From NCBI GenBank assembly GCA_033980235.1, contig CM067070.1, forward strand, positions 3,196,978 to 3,260,977: 64,000 bases of DNA. Reading direction: 5' to 3'. Positions 46,086 to 58,374 of the stretch are shown in pieces; position 1 is the stretch's first letter; each line of letters starts with the position of its first letter. The stretch comes from Diadema setosum. Taxonomy: Eukaryota; Echinodermata; Echinoidea; Diadematoida; Diadematidae. Position numbers and translations under genes: made by a program. The notes beneath the pieces are model-generated. The model did not search any database. It was given only the letters and a program-made list of their open reading frames with translations, and had not been told where the DNA came from.

Positions 46086-46295
46086 GATTGGCGGTGGGAC
46101 AGTGCACCATTTCTGACCCACAATGCCCCCACTGTGCTGCTGTCGGAGTATTTGAGGGAAACACTACTCTACCAAGAGGATCACTCCTGCTCTTTACGTG
46201 TGACCCTGGCTTTACTATGGATGGGGATGGTGAGGCGGTGGTCAGGATGTGTGGACAAAACGATACCTGGATTGGGCCTGATCCCATCTGCACAG
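46086..46295 (+). CDS. Gene 2 exon 2: CCP/sushi domain 1 (six cysteines)
   Basis: The 210-nt exon (phase 1-1) encodes LAVGQCTISDPQCPHC, then LLLFTCDPGFTMDGDG, VVRMCGQNDTW and PDPICTG. It is one codon shorter than gene 1 exon 2 and shares the extra N-terminal CxxC. Acceptor CACATGCAG, donor GTAATG. Confidence 0.85.
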
Positions 46296-48580
46296 GTAAT
46301 GTAACACAATGGCGGGGGGGGGGGGGGATTGGGTGTAGTAACGCTAATGAAATTTATAATGCACAATTGTCTCTTCTATTGAAACGTATTAAACTTGGTT
46401 CTGACTTAATGGCTCAAAGAACATCGATTGTAAAGAATGAAATACAATTTCCCCGTGTGTATTATCCTTAGTGAGTGTTAAAGGCCTTTTCCTCCAGCGA
46501 TGCCTCATATTCAATTCAGTTCAATTCCAACTTTATTTCATTTTTCGAATAGAAGATAAACATTTCACTTTCTTTGGTACCAGAGACTAGGGTTACATAT
46601 AATCAAAACAAAGTTAATTGAGAAAACGTAACTGTGGAAAGTTGGGGTAACAAATATGTTGTAATAAAAATTGATTGACTGAAGTGATACAGACGATATA
46701 ATATTACACAAAATATCGAAAAATGGAGGGACTCTGGTCACTAAAAGGCAATGCTCGTAGAATGTGGGCCCCTCAGGTTCAGAATGAAAAAAATAATGAA
46801 CTGGTACAACAAGGGGGAAACAGTTGGGAATAAAGTCATGAAAAAAGTCTAGAAGCCCACTAAGAAGACAGAGTTACAGACAGACACAAACACAGGCGAT
46901 TGAACATTAAACGAGATTGGGACGACAAAACTTATAAAGGGGGACTAAAATACAAGACAGAACGAAACAAGACTAACATAACAGGAAGACAATACAACGA
47001 ACAGAAAGGCAAAGCAGATCATGCGATCCTCGGTAGAATTGTATCGAAAAAAAAAATGGGATGTGTGAAAAGGATACGAAAATATAGAAAATAGGGAGAA
47101 ATAGATGCGGAAGTAATACAAATGAAATCGAACCTACTCTGTAAGTGTCTGAGGAAAACAGGGACGAGAAAAAAGTTACAGTATCTTATTTGTAATTACA
47201 ATTCTTCGAAAAGAAATTAAAATGAGCCAACAGGCTGAATCAATTCTGTAGGAACATAAAATTGCAATAAAACAGACTTTAATCTCCTTCTTAATGAATA
47301 TATAGAGGGTGCATTTTTTATTTCATTATTCAGAAAATTCCAATAAGTTGGGCCAGTATGAATAAGTGTGTTCTTACCAAGAATTGTTCGTAAAATAGGT
47401 AAATGAAATACATTGAAACGTCGCGTGGAATAATCATGAAATGATTGATTTCTTTGAAACATAGAATCGAAAATGGAGGGGAGTGAGTTGTTGCTGTACG
47501 TATACACAAATTGCCCCAAATTGAATAAATATAAATCTTGAATTTTTAGCAGCTTATTAGAGGCAAATAACAAATTTGAGTGTGAGGGTATGGAAGGATA
47601 ACAGATGACACGGGTCGGAGAGCTTTCTTTTGTAGAAGGAACACTCTATCCAGTAGGTTCTGGTGAGTGTTGCCCCAAACTAAAACACCATAATTAAGAT
47701 AAGGCAATATCAATGACGAATATAACATAAGTAATGATTTTTGTGGGATATACAATTTTATTCTATTTATAACACCTATATTACGTGGGACTGTGTTGGT
47801 ATATTATAGTCAATAGTAACTTCCAGGAAAGTTTATCGTCAACAATAATTTCAAGGAATTTAAAATGTGAAACTCTTTCTAAATGAAAATCGTCGAAAAC
47901 TATAGCTGTACTCAAAGTGTCAACAGTATTACTAAAAATCATATATTTCCTTTTTTTTTTAGGCATTAAACGATAAGTTATTGGCTCTTACCCAATTATT
48001 TACTTTTTGTAATTCAGTGTTGACTTTTGAACAAGACAAATATCATCATTGTGAGAAAAAATTCACTGGTACCGTCAGCAAAATGGATGAAGGACAGTAC
48101 TTCGGATGCCTGACAAAAATCATGTAAACAATAAACAATAGTGGCCCTAATAAACTTCCTTGTGGAACGCCAAAATTTACTTCTCTTATTGCAGAATAAT
48201 TGTCTTTAATTGCAACAAATTGTCATCTATTTCCTAAATCTTGAACCACTCCAAGGCCTTCCCCGTATTCCGTAATGTTATAACTTGCGGAGTAGAATAT
48301 CGTGATCGACTGTGTCGAAGGCCTTGGAGAAGTCCAAGAAAATAGTAATTAGAATAATGAGAGTGATTATCAATTGCGTGAGCTACTTTATCAACAAAAT
48401 ATAGAAGAGCATTAGTTGTACTATGCTTCTCTCGAAAAACAAATTGAGAATTTGTCAAAATATTGTGCAACTTCAAAAAATTGATAGTTCTCTTATAAAT
48501 TAGTTTCTCTAAAACTTTGGACAACGATGATAATAGTGAAATTGGACGATAATTACTCACTTCAGATTTGTCACCCTTCT

Positions 48581-49371
48581 TAACCCTAACTAGGCCGGGC
48601 TATTTACGTAGTTGATAGAGCCGGGGGGGGGGGGGGCTCCCAGGCCCCCCTCCAGATCTCGGCTGTCGACCGCGCGATCGCGACGAAAATTGGCGCACAC
48701 ATTGCCCATGATGTAATCTAAAATACCATGAAGTTAATTTGTCAAAAAAATTATCATTTATGCTAAATTATGCGAATTTATGCATAATGATGCATGAAAT
48801 CAGAATATTTGGTATAAATCACAAAATAAAGCTCAAAACATGCACATTTTTGGTGTAAATATTCTTTTTAGTGTCCCTAGCAAAGGTAATGAAAATATTG
48901 TGATATCACAAAGAATTCTTAAGTATTTTATTGTTTTTTGAATTTCTTATGTATTTCTTTGTTTTTCGACTTATGTTTTTCATTGTTTTTTCGATGAAAT
49001 TTGTCCGTAACATCGCTCCGAACAAGAAAATATGTTATTCATTGATTTTAATCAATAAAACACCAAAATAATCATGCTTTTATGAAATTTGCCTGTAAGC
49101 ACAGTTTGCATTGTAATTGTACACGACTTCACGTTTTTGAGCAATTTTTGGTCTGACATGCATGTACATAATTATTTATGTGTAACTTCGGAACCGCACG
49201 CCCGGGCGTCGCAAATTTGGTGTCAAATGATGCAGGAGATTCGAAAGAAAAAAGTCATGAAACGTCGCAGCGATAGCTTTTTGTGATTGCGATACATCGC
49301 GCGGAACGTCGAGGGGGCGGGGGCCTCGGAGCCCCCCCCCCCCCCCCCCCCCCCGGCCTAGTTAGGGTTAA
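48581..49371. mobile_element. piggyBac-like non-autonomous element nested in the LINE
   Basis: The ends are TTAA-CCCTAACTAGGCCGG and CCGGCCTAGTTAGGG-TTAA, a perfect inverted repeat flanked by TTAA. Length is about 790 bp. LINE coding sequence resumes exactly across it (AKAIP on one side, KKGDKSEV on the other). It has internal G and C runs at both ends and no transposase. TTAA target plus CCCT termini is the piggyBac hallmark (family knowledge). Confidence 0.8.
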
Positions 49372-49440
49372 GTTATGGAATTGCTTTGGCCAGTTTCATC
49401 TCATCAGGAAACACACCATTAGAAATTGATAAATTAAAAT

Positions 49441-49690
49441 ATGAAGAATTTGTTTGCAAAAACCGATAAGTCCATATTTGCCAAATGGGGATATTGGCGA
49501 TTAAAAGTCAAGATAAATAAAGAGAATATTAAGAACATTTCTGGTTCTTTTGACCATAACTTCAAAATGTACCTTTATATGTAGTTACCAATATGTCATT
49601 TAAAAGGTTGTATTTTGTACTTTATGACAGAGACCGTACTTCAAAATCTTCAAAAATGGACTTATCGGTTTTTGCGAACAAACTCCTCAT
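49441..49690 (+). mobile_element. Family C MITE, copy 4
   Basis: It runs from ATGAAGAATTTGTTTGCAAA to TTTGCGAACAAACTCCTCAT, 250 bp. It is inserted in the LINE coding region between the segments reading ADPLVH and NLSISNGV. Confidence 0.85.
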
Positions 49691-49850
49691 ATTATGAACA
49701 AGTGGATCAGCAACTGAAAATATAATACCTTCAAGAATAACATTATCTATATCATCATTACCAAAACTCCTCGTGTTCTTTAAGGAAGATATATACAACA
49801 CAAGACGTATAATGGTGTTGAAAGAATAATTATTATTACAGAATAGAATT

Positions 49851-51487
49851 TCTAAAAGCTGTAAGCTATACCTACCCGAAGGTAACCCGTTGTCTTTTTT
49901 TTTGTGTGTGCTGTTGATGCAATGCCTGTATAATTATACCTTCAATGTGATCAAACACACGACACCCCACCATTATGCACACACGTATGCACAAGTCATG
50001 TACATCTAAATGCAGTATCACCTTGAAACAACAGAAACATAAAATCCCATGCATCTTAATGTGAAAGGCTCGCTTTCCATTAGTCAGTATTGGTTCACCT
50101 TACGTTATACCTTACCTGGAGAAGAAAAATAATCTGCGAATACGTCTTTGGGTTGCACTACGTAGTTTTCTTCGCAATTTTCTCTAGATATTGTATAATT
50201 CAGAAAGTTCATGTCTATTACACTATACTTTTTCATCGATTCACTGTTTTTGTTTTACTGCATTTTCGTTCATTTTCACTATAAATCTGAGAAACTTAAT
50301 AGCTAATTACAAAGCCTCTTCATTTTGCAAAGAGTAGCACCATTTGACGTCATTCACTTTTCAATATAAGAACAAGTAGTGAAAGGTGCATTTCTTCACG
50401 AAGGCCTAAAATGCGTTAAATATCAGGGAACTAATGATCTAACGAAAACAACTTTTATAAAAACAAGATGGAGTTGAAGTATTATATGTCATTTCACACC
50501 GAGCACAAACTGCGTATAATAATTGAAACTAAAAATTGTACATCAATGCAATATACATACACTATTTTGTCAAACATTAATCTTAAAACGACATCTGGTA
50601 GAAATGGGAATGATAATTTCTGTGTCTGATTGGGTCGAATAGAGTAAACAGAGATTTGAAAAAAAAAGTTGGCTTGCTGTAATGAAAGCTATCAAAAGTA
50701 TCCTTTTTGCAACTGGCAAATCAAAACATGATTGGACATATCCTTTGCAAATCTTCTTACTTTGAAGTAACAAAGAAAATTACTCATGGAGCAGCAGCTA
50801 TAGAGTGATTGATACTTCTGAGTAATTGACCAATTGAACGCTAAGAGTTTCCCTGCAAAATCGCTATCCCAAGAGTAAGTTGTATCTCGTAAAGGTAAAT
50901 GTATTGTTGTAACATCCTAATTCATCACAGGTTAATATAATGGCACTGGTAATCTGGTGCCTGTGAGTTGTTAAATACGTATTTGAGATTCAGTGAATGA
51001 CATCATCGATTAACATTCGGTTCTGACAAGCACTGCATTTCATTTGAAGTGAAAATTAGAGAAGAATGTTACATTTTGTTACCAGTGTAACGGTGACATG
51101 GTCCAATCATAATCCACTAGAGAAGTATTCGGCCTGAAAATCCGTGTGCAACTATTTTCTCATCAAATTACCAACGTCGTTTCTGAAACCCATATGAATA
51201 GTACCATCAGTGTAATCCAATATCGAAAACTGTATTCACTTTATCTACGCTTAATACTTTACGACTGATTTCCCTCCTTCCAACAATGCTTCCTCTGGTA
51301 TATGAAATAATATTGCATGCCATATTACACTGTATTAGCTTACATGCAGCGCCAAACGTTTCTTCTTTTTTTTTGTGGAATGTGAAACTCCATAATGTGA
51401 AAGTTAGCAATAATCACCACGACTAGCCTTTTCTTTTTCTGTTGACTATAATATGAAAGTTGCCACCCTTTTATTTTACCTCACCAG
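49851..51487. other. End of gene 2 intron 2, nothing recognised
   Basis: AT-rich intronic DNA with no repeat family assigned. It ends in acceptor CTCACCAG. Confidence 0.45.
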
Positions 51488-51679
51488 AAATGTCATGCTC
51501 TGATCCACCAATTCCCGCTCACGGATCCATCAGCGGAGAGCGCCAGCATACGTATCCTCAAGGAACAAACGTGTCCTATGTATGTGACTCCGACTACTCA
51601 TTAACATTCACAAACTCTTCAGCATATGTAACGTGTGGGAGCAACGGGGAGTGGACATTCAGCGGGTCATACTGTAAAA
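51488..51679 (+). CDS. Gene 2 exon 3: CCP/sushi domain 2
   Basis: The 192-nt exon (phase 1-1), identical in length to gene 1 exon 3, encodes MSCSDPPIPAHGSISGERQ, then SYVCDSDYSLTF, YVTCGSNGEWTFSGSYCK. It is a canonical four-cysteine CCP. Donor GTGAGT; the next intron is only 138 bp. Confidence 0.88.
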
Positions 51680-51817
51680 GTGAGTTTACTGCGCTCCTTC
51701 ATTCATACTTCAGAAAATTATTGAACTATCCTCATCCTCATTGAAAACATTTTGTTTTTCTTTATTCTTTTTGTCTGTGATTCTTACTTTGCTTTACCTG
51801 TTCACTTTTGTTTCTAG

Positions 51818-52048
51818 TTGACTGTCCTGAGAACTATTTGGCACATAATAACGTATGCTTCAAGGATTTCCAGTCAAACACTAGATATGGATACACCTGG
51901 TATAACGCTCGTCAAGAATGCGAAAATAATGGAGAGATCCTTGCTCTCTCAAAAGACAACATCACTCATGCTTTCTTGAAGAACATGACTGACAACGACA
52001 ATTACTGGATTGGTGCAAGACAAGGAAGGAACTGGAAATGGGCCTCCG
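51818..52048 (+). CDS. Gene 2 exon 4: C-type lectin domain, first half
   Basis: The 231-nt exon (phase 1-1) encodes IDCPENYLAHNNVCFKDFQS, then NARQECENNGEILALSKD, NYWIGARQGRNWKWAS. It is three codons longer than gene 1 exon 4 (the NTRYGY insertion). Donor GTGAGG is intact, so a following exon is expected, but none was found in the window. Confidence 0.85.
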
Positions 52049-53290
52049 GTGAGGTGACTCGTCCATTATACCATCTTATTTGCAATTGTGTGCTCGTAAG
52101 AAATACTTTTTTTTTTTTTTACCATTGTTGTCGATAGCGTTGATATCAATGTTTATTTTTTCGTTTCTTTCTTACCATGCCCGACAATACTGGCATCCTC
52201 ATTTTTTTTTCAACTTCACGGTTTTAAATTATTACCAGTTCATTGTTATTTATGGACATTATTTCTAAAAAGGAAGATGCTGAGAGTCCTAGACTGTGCA
52301 TGATATTTTATGTTCATCAATGAACGGAATACAAGGCAGCATACACAAGCACATACACAAACACAAACACGCATGAACATACTCCCTTACATCGTTTTAG
52401 GTTTCAATACAAAGGTTAACCGTGGACCCCCCTGCATGTCATAGTTAGTCGCAGTGAGAAATGTTGAATAAAGTTATTTTATAAGTGCATATGGGAACAT
52501 GTAAACTCAATAGGGAGCTACCATGGCTCCAGCTAAAAGCACATTATCATCAGAGATTATAGGTAAAATATTACTTTGCCTGTGCTTGACAAATGTGTGA
52601 TGGTCTGTCGTGATAGTGTAGTGGGATTTTGGGAAAATATGACTACTATAGGCATTTTTTAGTAAAAGTTAGAAACCGATCTATTTTGTATAATTCAAGT
52701 ACGCTGAATCCAAAAATTTCGGTTCCAAACTGGAATTTTGAGTCAGAGAGCATTTAATTTGCATACACAAAGTGGCCGCCAATTTATTGCTTTTTAAGGT
52801 GTTTCGATAATCTAATTTTCATTAAATCTCCCTAGACATCCAGATATAGTAATAGTTTCAGAAATTAAGGTGCAAAGACAATAGCTGGGTCATCAATTGT
52901 TCTCAAACTTCACTTATATATGCAAATTAAGAAGTGAAATATGCAAATTAAGAGTTGCCGCTGATACAGCAATGCATTACTGCATATATATGCACATGAA
53001 TAGTACCTACGTGTTCACTTCTGTTTTGATCATTCTTCCAAGTTATTGGGAGTCGAATCAACATTAATCATTTCAAAATAATTCAATCAATTCAAAAGAA
53101 TCAAATTACACCTATGCACATATCTATGCAAAATGGTCTACAAGAGAACATGTAACTGGCAGGATTCTAGATTCTACAACGCATTGCCGCAATATATGGA
53201 TCTGAATCATAATTCTGATGATAGTTATCATTGTATCAAGACCGGTTCACGATTTCTAGTGTGATAAAGAGATTCAAGAACTGACTTTAA
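52049..53290. other. After gene 2 exon 4: no lectin second half found
   Basis: In gene 1 the second CTLD half follows after 810 bp. The equivalent place here has no EPN/WND-like exon in any + frame. A CA-rich stretch near 52340-52375 parallels one in gene 1 intron 4, suggesting shared ancestry of the start of this intron. The rest is unassigned. Confidence 0.5.
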
Positions 53291-54377
53291 AGGTAGATAG
53301 TCCCGGTAGTATAGAGGGCGCTGTTGATGATACTGCCGATCACCGTTAGCATTGATACGAAGATTACCGAAGTTGAGCTGTCATCAAGAGTAAAGTGCGT
53401 AGCTTGTTGCTAAGTAACGTTGCCTTTGTTGTCTTCTCTGCGCATCGCGCAGTCTGTAGTAATGCCAGGGTGGAAGCATATGTGCTTCGTATTATGACTT
53501 CACAAAAGAAGTTTGCTAAAGCTATCATTCCTCTCAGCCGAATGATGGACCGAACTGTGGCGGACCACTGACTACAGTGGATCGGACTTCTTTGGATTTG
53601 GAGAAGTGGGCCAAAGCGTAAGCGCCAAAGAGGAGTCGATAGCGTAGGTCTCTATAGGAAACTTGCGCCGTGCGCCCGCGTACACATTTCGTCACTGATA
53701 ACGGCGAAGTGACGAAAACCCAAAGTTTGGTCAGATTTTCGATTTTGAGTTTTTGTCATTTAAAGATTGCTTTTGAGGTACTCTAACAACTATCAAAATT
53801 TCTTGCCATGAAAACTCATATTTTTTTTCTTTTTTTTTAATCGAAAAATGAGAAAATGTAAATGTAAAAAATCCTGACCTTGGCATATCCAGAGTTGACG
53901 AACTGACGCACGCAAAGCGTGTTCGTCGCTTCGCCGGCTTTGTTTATGCATGGAGTGAATTGCATGTATGAAGTTGACGAACTGACGAATCAAGTCCCTT
54001 CCGGGTAATCGAAGGAAAATGTAGGTTTCGTAGTTTTTCCTCTCATAAATTTGTTTGTAAATACCTTTAGGACTTACATAATGTACCCTGATAGTATTCA
54101 GAAAAGGTACAAATATTCATTTTGTGCTCAATCGCTATGTTTACGATCGTTGTTTAAGGTCTAGGCACCTTAGTCCCACACATACATAAATCTGCTTGTT
54201 GAACCTAGCATGTCACGGAGAATCTGCGTGTCACTGTCAGACACTGTTTTATATACATTTTTACAATGAGAGTTACAGTTCTTCAACCAATATTTGTCAA
54301 GTACTAGTACTATCTAGAGAGTCTAGAATAAAACCTACAGAATGTCTGAAATCGTGGTTTAGAGCTGGGACTGAGAA
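53291..54377. other. Unassigned, partly CpG-richer DNA
   Basis: 53291-54010 is richer in CG than its surroundings (GATGATACTGCCGATCACC, GCGCATCGCGCAG) and has a repeated GTTGACGAACTGACG at 53893 and 53972. It is probably a repeat, but termini were not found. No gene was recognised. Confidence 0.35.
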
Positions 54378-54646
54378 ACTAGAAGTTAAACTACATTCGT
54401 TGATCTAGAACCCTTAGCGGTATAGGATAGAATATACACTGTGTAACGTTAGGCCTAGAGGGAGAATTAAAGACTCTTATTCTTAAATGGTATAACGGTT
54501 AGGTGTAGGAACTGTAGTAGAAATTTCTACTACACCTAACCGTTTTACCATTTAAGAATAAGAGTCTTTAATTCTAGGCCTACACTATAGTCTATCCTAG
54601 ACCTAGTAGAGGTTCTAGATCAACGAATCTAGTTTAACTTCCAGTT
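54378..54646. repeat. Near-perfect hairpin without loop, plus partial third copy
   Basis: It is symmetric about 54523/54524 (GTAGTAGAAA|TTTCTACTAC). The left arm is 54378-54523 and the right arm 54524-54646. Both contain AAGACTCTTATTCTTAAATGG, AACGGTTAGGTG and GTTGATCTAGAAC in opposite orientation. At 54647-54720 parts of the right and left arms occur again. Confidence 0.85.
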
Positions 54647-54720
54647 AAATGGTATAATGGTATAACGGTTGGGTGAAGTAGAAATTTAAGAATAAGAGTC
54701 TTTCATTTTATAGGCCTACA

Positions 54721-55382
54721 CTATTAAATCTGGGCCTATCTATAGGCCAATACCAACTTCAATGCTGGTATGTGAGTAGTAAGGTAGTAGAAGTAGAAGT
54801 ATTAGGAGACAAGAGACAACAAATCTTAGCAAATCAATTTCATGATGACATGACAACAGTCAGTGATCAGAGTCTGATTGTGGCTGCACTCCAGGCCCTG
54901 ACCTAACCGTGTCCAGCACCACTGGAAAGCCACAGTAGGCCAATATAACTGTACCCTGGATAATAATGGTACAAATGGTTCATCTCAGAGAGTGTAACTC
55001 AGGCCTGGGGACTGTTGGTACCACTATCTCGATCATAATATGATTGTTTAACAAAACTGGTGCGGATAGTGTAGCCTTAGGATTTTTTCATGGTACCGGT
55101 AATCTTTAGACATATCCAAAAACATGTCGTAGGCATTTGACAAAGTGTAGGCCCTATGGCAGTCAAAGACAAAGCTAGGTGCAGGTGGTCATCCAAGTTC
55201 TTCTCAATAATGCCAACGTGTGTATGAATAATAGATACCACTTGGTCTAGATCCTACCACTGTAAAACTAGTAGTTACGTGTACCTACTTCTCTTAACTA
55301 TGCAATAATTTATTTATAAAATCTACAGAAGATAAATAAACATAAAGATTCTGACCACTAAAAACTGTGTCTAGATCTATAT
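54721..55382. other. Unassigned non-coding stretch
   Basis: No exon, RNA gene or repeat family was recognised. Confidence 0.4.
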
Positions 55383-55633
55383 TTGAAGAGTTTGTTTGCA
55401 AAAACCGATAAGTCCATATTTGCCAAATGGAGATATTTGCGATTAAAGGTCAAGAAAAATAAGGAGAATAATAAGAAAATTTTTGCTTCTTTTGACCATA
55501 ACTTCAAAAATATACCTTTATATGTAGTGCCCGATATATCATTTAAAAGGTATTATTTTGTACTTTATGACAGAGATCGTACTTCAAAATCTTCAAAAAT
55601 GGACTTATCGGTTTTTGCAAACAAACCCTTCAT
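55383..55633 (+). mobile_element. Family C MITE, copy 5
   Basis: It runs from TTGAAGAGTTTGTTTGCAAA to TTTGCAAACAAACCCTTCAT, 251 bp. The body is nearly identical to copies 1 and 2. Confidence 0.85.
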
Positions 55634-56400
55634 TTATAGGTACAGATCTGAGGTAGATGTAGACCTTGTAACCAGGATGCTTATTGATAAGACCTAGTTA
55701 CGTTAGTATAATCTGAGGTCATTAATCCCAAATTATGGGCCTACATGTTGAAATGAGACAACACAAATGAATTGTCTTTTAGTTTAATAATCTAAAGCTT
55801 CAAAACAATAAAATAAGGTCTGTGTACATGTTTAGTGCATAATCATGTTAATAGATTTCAAATTTGATACAGATGCCAGAAATAACATGTAATATATATG
55901 TAACATATACACTCAAACAAGAGCTGTAATACACATTTTTTTTTTTTTGTATTCACATCATTGATTGCAGTCAGACTTCTGAACCTTGCTACAAAGCCCA
56001 GAGTCAGACCGCTGAACTTTAGCCGGCTCAGAACCAAGCTGCTGAGTACGTCCCCACAAGCGCTAGACTTGTATGGAAGTCCATCGAGCTCGTCAAGATT
56101 CATCTAGAGCAATATGCAAGTGTTTTAGTTTGAACTTTTAACAACTACACAGCATATGCGTATTTCCTAAGACTGCAATTACATTTTTTTTTTTTTTTAC
56201 ATTTGGACATCATAGTCTCAGAATTCTTCGTTGCATAGTCACAATCAGGAGAAGTTAAAAAGAAACAATGGTTGTTGTTATGTCAATCTAGATAACTGAA
56301 AATAAGCATTCTTATTTGGTAGTCATAATGTTGATAAATCAAAAGTGACACTTCTAGGAACGATAATTGTATGCATTCTTTTTTTTTAATTTGACATACT
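55634..56400. other. Unassigned, contains one diverged repeated unit
   Basis: Around 55960-56100 the words CCCAGAGTCAGACCGCTGAA and CTTTAGCC resemble units at 61769, 61876 and 62361 on the other side of the LINE. Stops occur in all frames near the unit, so no exon is called. Confidence 0.3.
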
Positions 56401-57099
56401 TTTCAATTTCAATTCATTTTATTTCCATACTTCTCATTTGTGGACATTATAACAGAAATCAAAGTTCTTTCACCTTGTAAACAATGTGCAAAACACAACA
56501 ATATACATGGTGATAACACAGTAATTATATGTATTACTGGTCAAATTCGAAATCGAGATGGGGTAAAGAAAAGTATGGCGGGACCTACATGAAAGCAAGC
56601 TTGTTTGGCTGTAAGCCCCGAGTAATCAGTGTTTGTGAAAAAGAAACGGAGAACGGATAGTAGATAAGACCAGATGATGTAAGGGTGCCAAATAAGAAAA
56701 AACAAAAACAAAACTAAAATTTGAACTATTACTGTGACCGAGATATCATTGGTTTCAGGGGGACAACATGATTTGCATAATCATAAAGCCTACTTAGGTA
56801 TATATACATAATGTACACTATAAACTGTTGTTGCATTAATGCTATAGCCAGGATATGATCAGTAAGACACAAGAAGTAACATGTACAGCTATCAAGCCAT
56901 TTGGTGTCCGCCGTCAAGCTCTGTATAGAAAGCTAGAGAGAGAAAGAGGGAAAGAGGAGGAGAGGGAAGTAGAACTTGGAATTGATATTGATGAATTCGG
57001 AGAGCCTGACAGCAAGACCTTAAAATGGAATCTGCAGCGTGTTGACAAGAATGTTTGATCGGACAATAACATACCACAATATTACATAAGACATTACAA

Positions 57100-58374
57100 T
57101 TATTCCGTTTCTACAAGATATGCACTTAATAAAGACTCTTTTAATTTGCGTTTAAAGGAATATAAAGACAAGCAGCTTGTTATTTCGGGGGAGAGGTCAT
57201 TCCAATATCTAGGGCCCGTATACATTATCGTTTTTTTTTCAGCAAAAATTGTTCGAGTACGTGGAAGGTGAAATGCGTCACTTTGGCGGGTAGGATAATT
57301 ATGAATCAAATGGTTTTTCCTTAACATGCGAGTGAAAACATCCGGTAATTCCTTGGCAGAAAATTTATACATAAATATGCCGACGTTGTAACTAAATAAA
57401 TCCGATGTTTTCAGTATCTTATTTTTGAAAAATAAATCATTCGTGTGGGACAAATATCCAACATGGTTGATATTTCTGATGGCGCGTTTTTGAACACGGA
57501 ACAGTATATCAAGAAGATTTCTAGGTGCATTCCCCCAAACAAGAATACCATAATTAAGGTACGGAGTAATCAAAGTAGAATAAAGATTAAGCAGGATTTG
57601 ACTTGGAAAAACATTCTTCAGTTTATTAAGAACACCCGTATTTTTGGAAAGAATATTACTTAAATAACTGACGTAGGATTTCCAAGACAAATCACTGTCA
57701 ATAAAAAGCCCTAGAAATGTTATACTACTAACTTGATTTAATTCAGTTTCATTAAACTTAATGTTACAAGGAAGGGTTTTAAGACTGTTGCTAAAAAGCA
57801 TACAATGAATTTTATCGATATTAAGTGACAATTTATTGGCGTATATCCAAGATTGCACAGATTTAAGTTCTTTATTCATTGTGTTAACAAGAGTATAAGG
57901 ATCCCTGTGTGTAAAAAACAGATTGGAGTCGTCAGCAAAACATATAAAGGAAAGAATTGGCGAGGAACTAGGAAGATCGTTAATGTACAAAATAAACAAT
58001 AGTGGGCCTAGTAAGGAGCCCTGTGGAACACCACATGAAATTAACTTTAACTGAGAATCACGACCATTTATACTCACAAACTGTTTTCTGTTTTATAAAT
58101 AATCTCGAAACCAGTCCAAAGCCTTCCCACGTATACCATAATGTCGTAGCTTGTAAATCAGAATATCATGGTCAATTGTGTCGAAGGCCTTTGAAAAATC
58201 AAGAAAAACTCCAATAGTGTGGGAGACATCATTTATAGCATAAGCAACTTTATAGATAAAAGTGAGTAAGGCATGGGTCGTACTGTGGTTTTTCCTAAAA
58301 CCGAACTGGGAGTTACAAAAAAACTTCACACTTTTCGAGAAATTTGTGTGTGCGTGTATATACCAACCTTTCAA
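57100..58374 (-). pseudogene. LINE reverse transcriptase, central and C-terminal part
   Basis: In one frame on the - strand, split by a single TAA at 58090-58095 (DYL-stop-NRKQFVSING). Motifs: SQFGFRKNHSTTHALL, FLDFSKAFDTIDHD, CGVPQGSLLGPLLF, FICFADDSNLF (catalytic FADD) and LITPYLNYGILVWGN. The C-terminal end is HNYPTRQSDAFHLP and TGPRYWNDLSPEI. It acts in target-primed reverse transcription of the element RNA (family knowledge). Upstream, PKVVPIFKKGQKESVINYRP (about 58425-58485) lies in another frame, showing a frameshift near 58330-58370. Confidence 0.85.

Larger units (their letters stand above)
46510..49850 (-). mobile_element. Broken LINE (Jockey/CR1-like) on the - strand
   Basis: The tandem TTCAA-like tail is at 46510-46530. 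Reading the - strand from the far end: PDEMKLAKAIP (about 49380-49415), KKGDKSEVSNYRPISLLSS (about 48525-48580), SQFVFREKHSTTNALL (about 48405-48450), SLLMLYSSLILPYLNYGVLV with WGN (about 47660-47740), NQSFHDYSTRRFNVFHLP and TGPTYWNFLNNEI (about 47330-47460). It has many stops and frameshifts. A TTAA element (48581-49371) and a family C MITE (49441-49690) are inserted in it. It lies in gene 2 intron 2, antisense to the gene. Confidence 0.75.
42483..52048 (+). other. Gene 2 span: paralogue of gene 1, 3' part not found
   Basis: Coding join so far: 42483-42528, 46086-46295, 51488-51679, 51818-52048, i.e. 679 nt, all phase-1 introns. It repeats gene 1 exons 1-4: signal peptide, six-cysteine CCP, CCP and first half of a C-type lectin domain. 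Conserved blocks include GQNDTW.PDPICTG with the same cysteines, GEWTFSG, HNNVCF and NYWIGA. No second CTLD half (EPN/WND...FIC) is visible in 52049-64000. The gene is either truncated (a pseudogene or a short secreted form) or continues beyond the window. The existing exons carry no stops or frameshifts. Confidence 0.75.

Noticed and set aside
46012..46366. Open frames on both strands across the gene 2 CCP1 exon
   Set aside because: Shadows of the exon. Only the frame with the CCP cysteines and phase-1 borders fits the gene.
56855..57058. 67-codon + strand open frame rich in Glu, Arg and Lys
   Set aside because: It is antisense to the 3' untranslated part of the - strand LINE, where other copies also have purine tracts. 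No domain.
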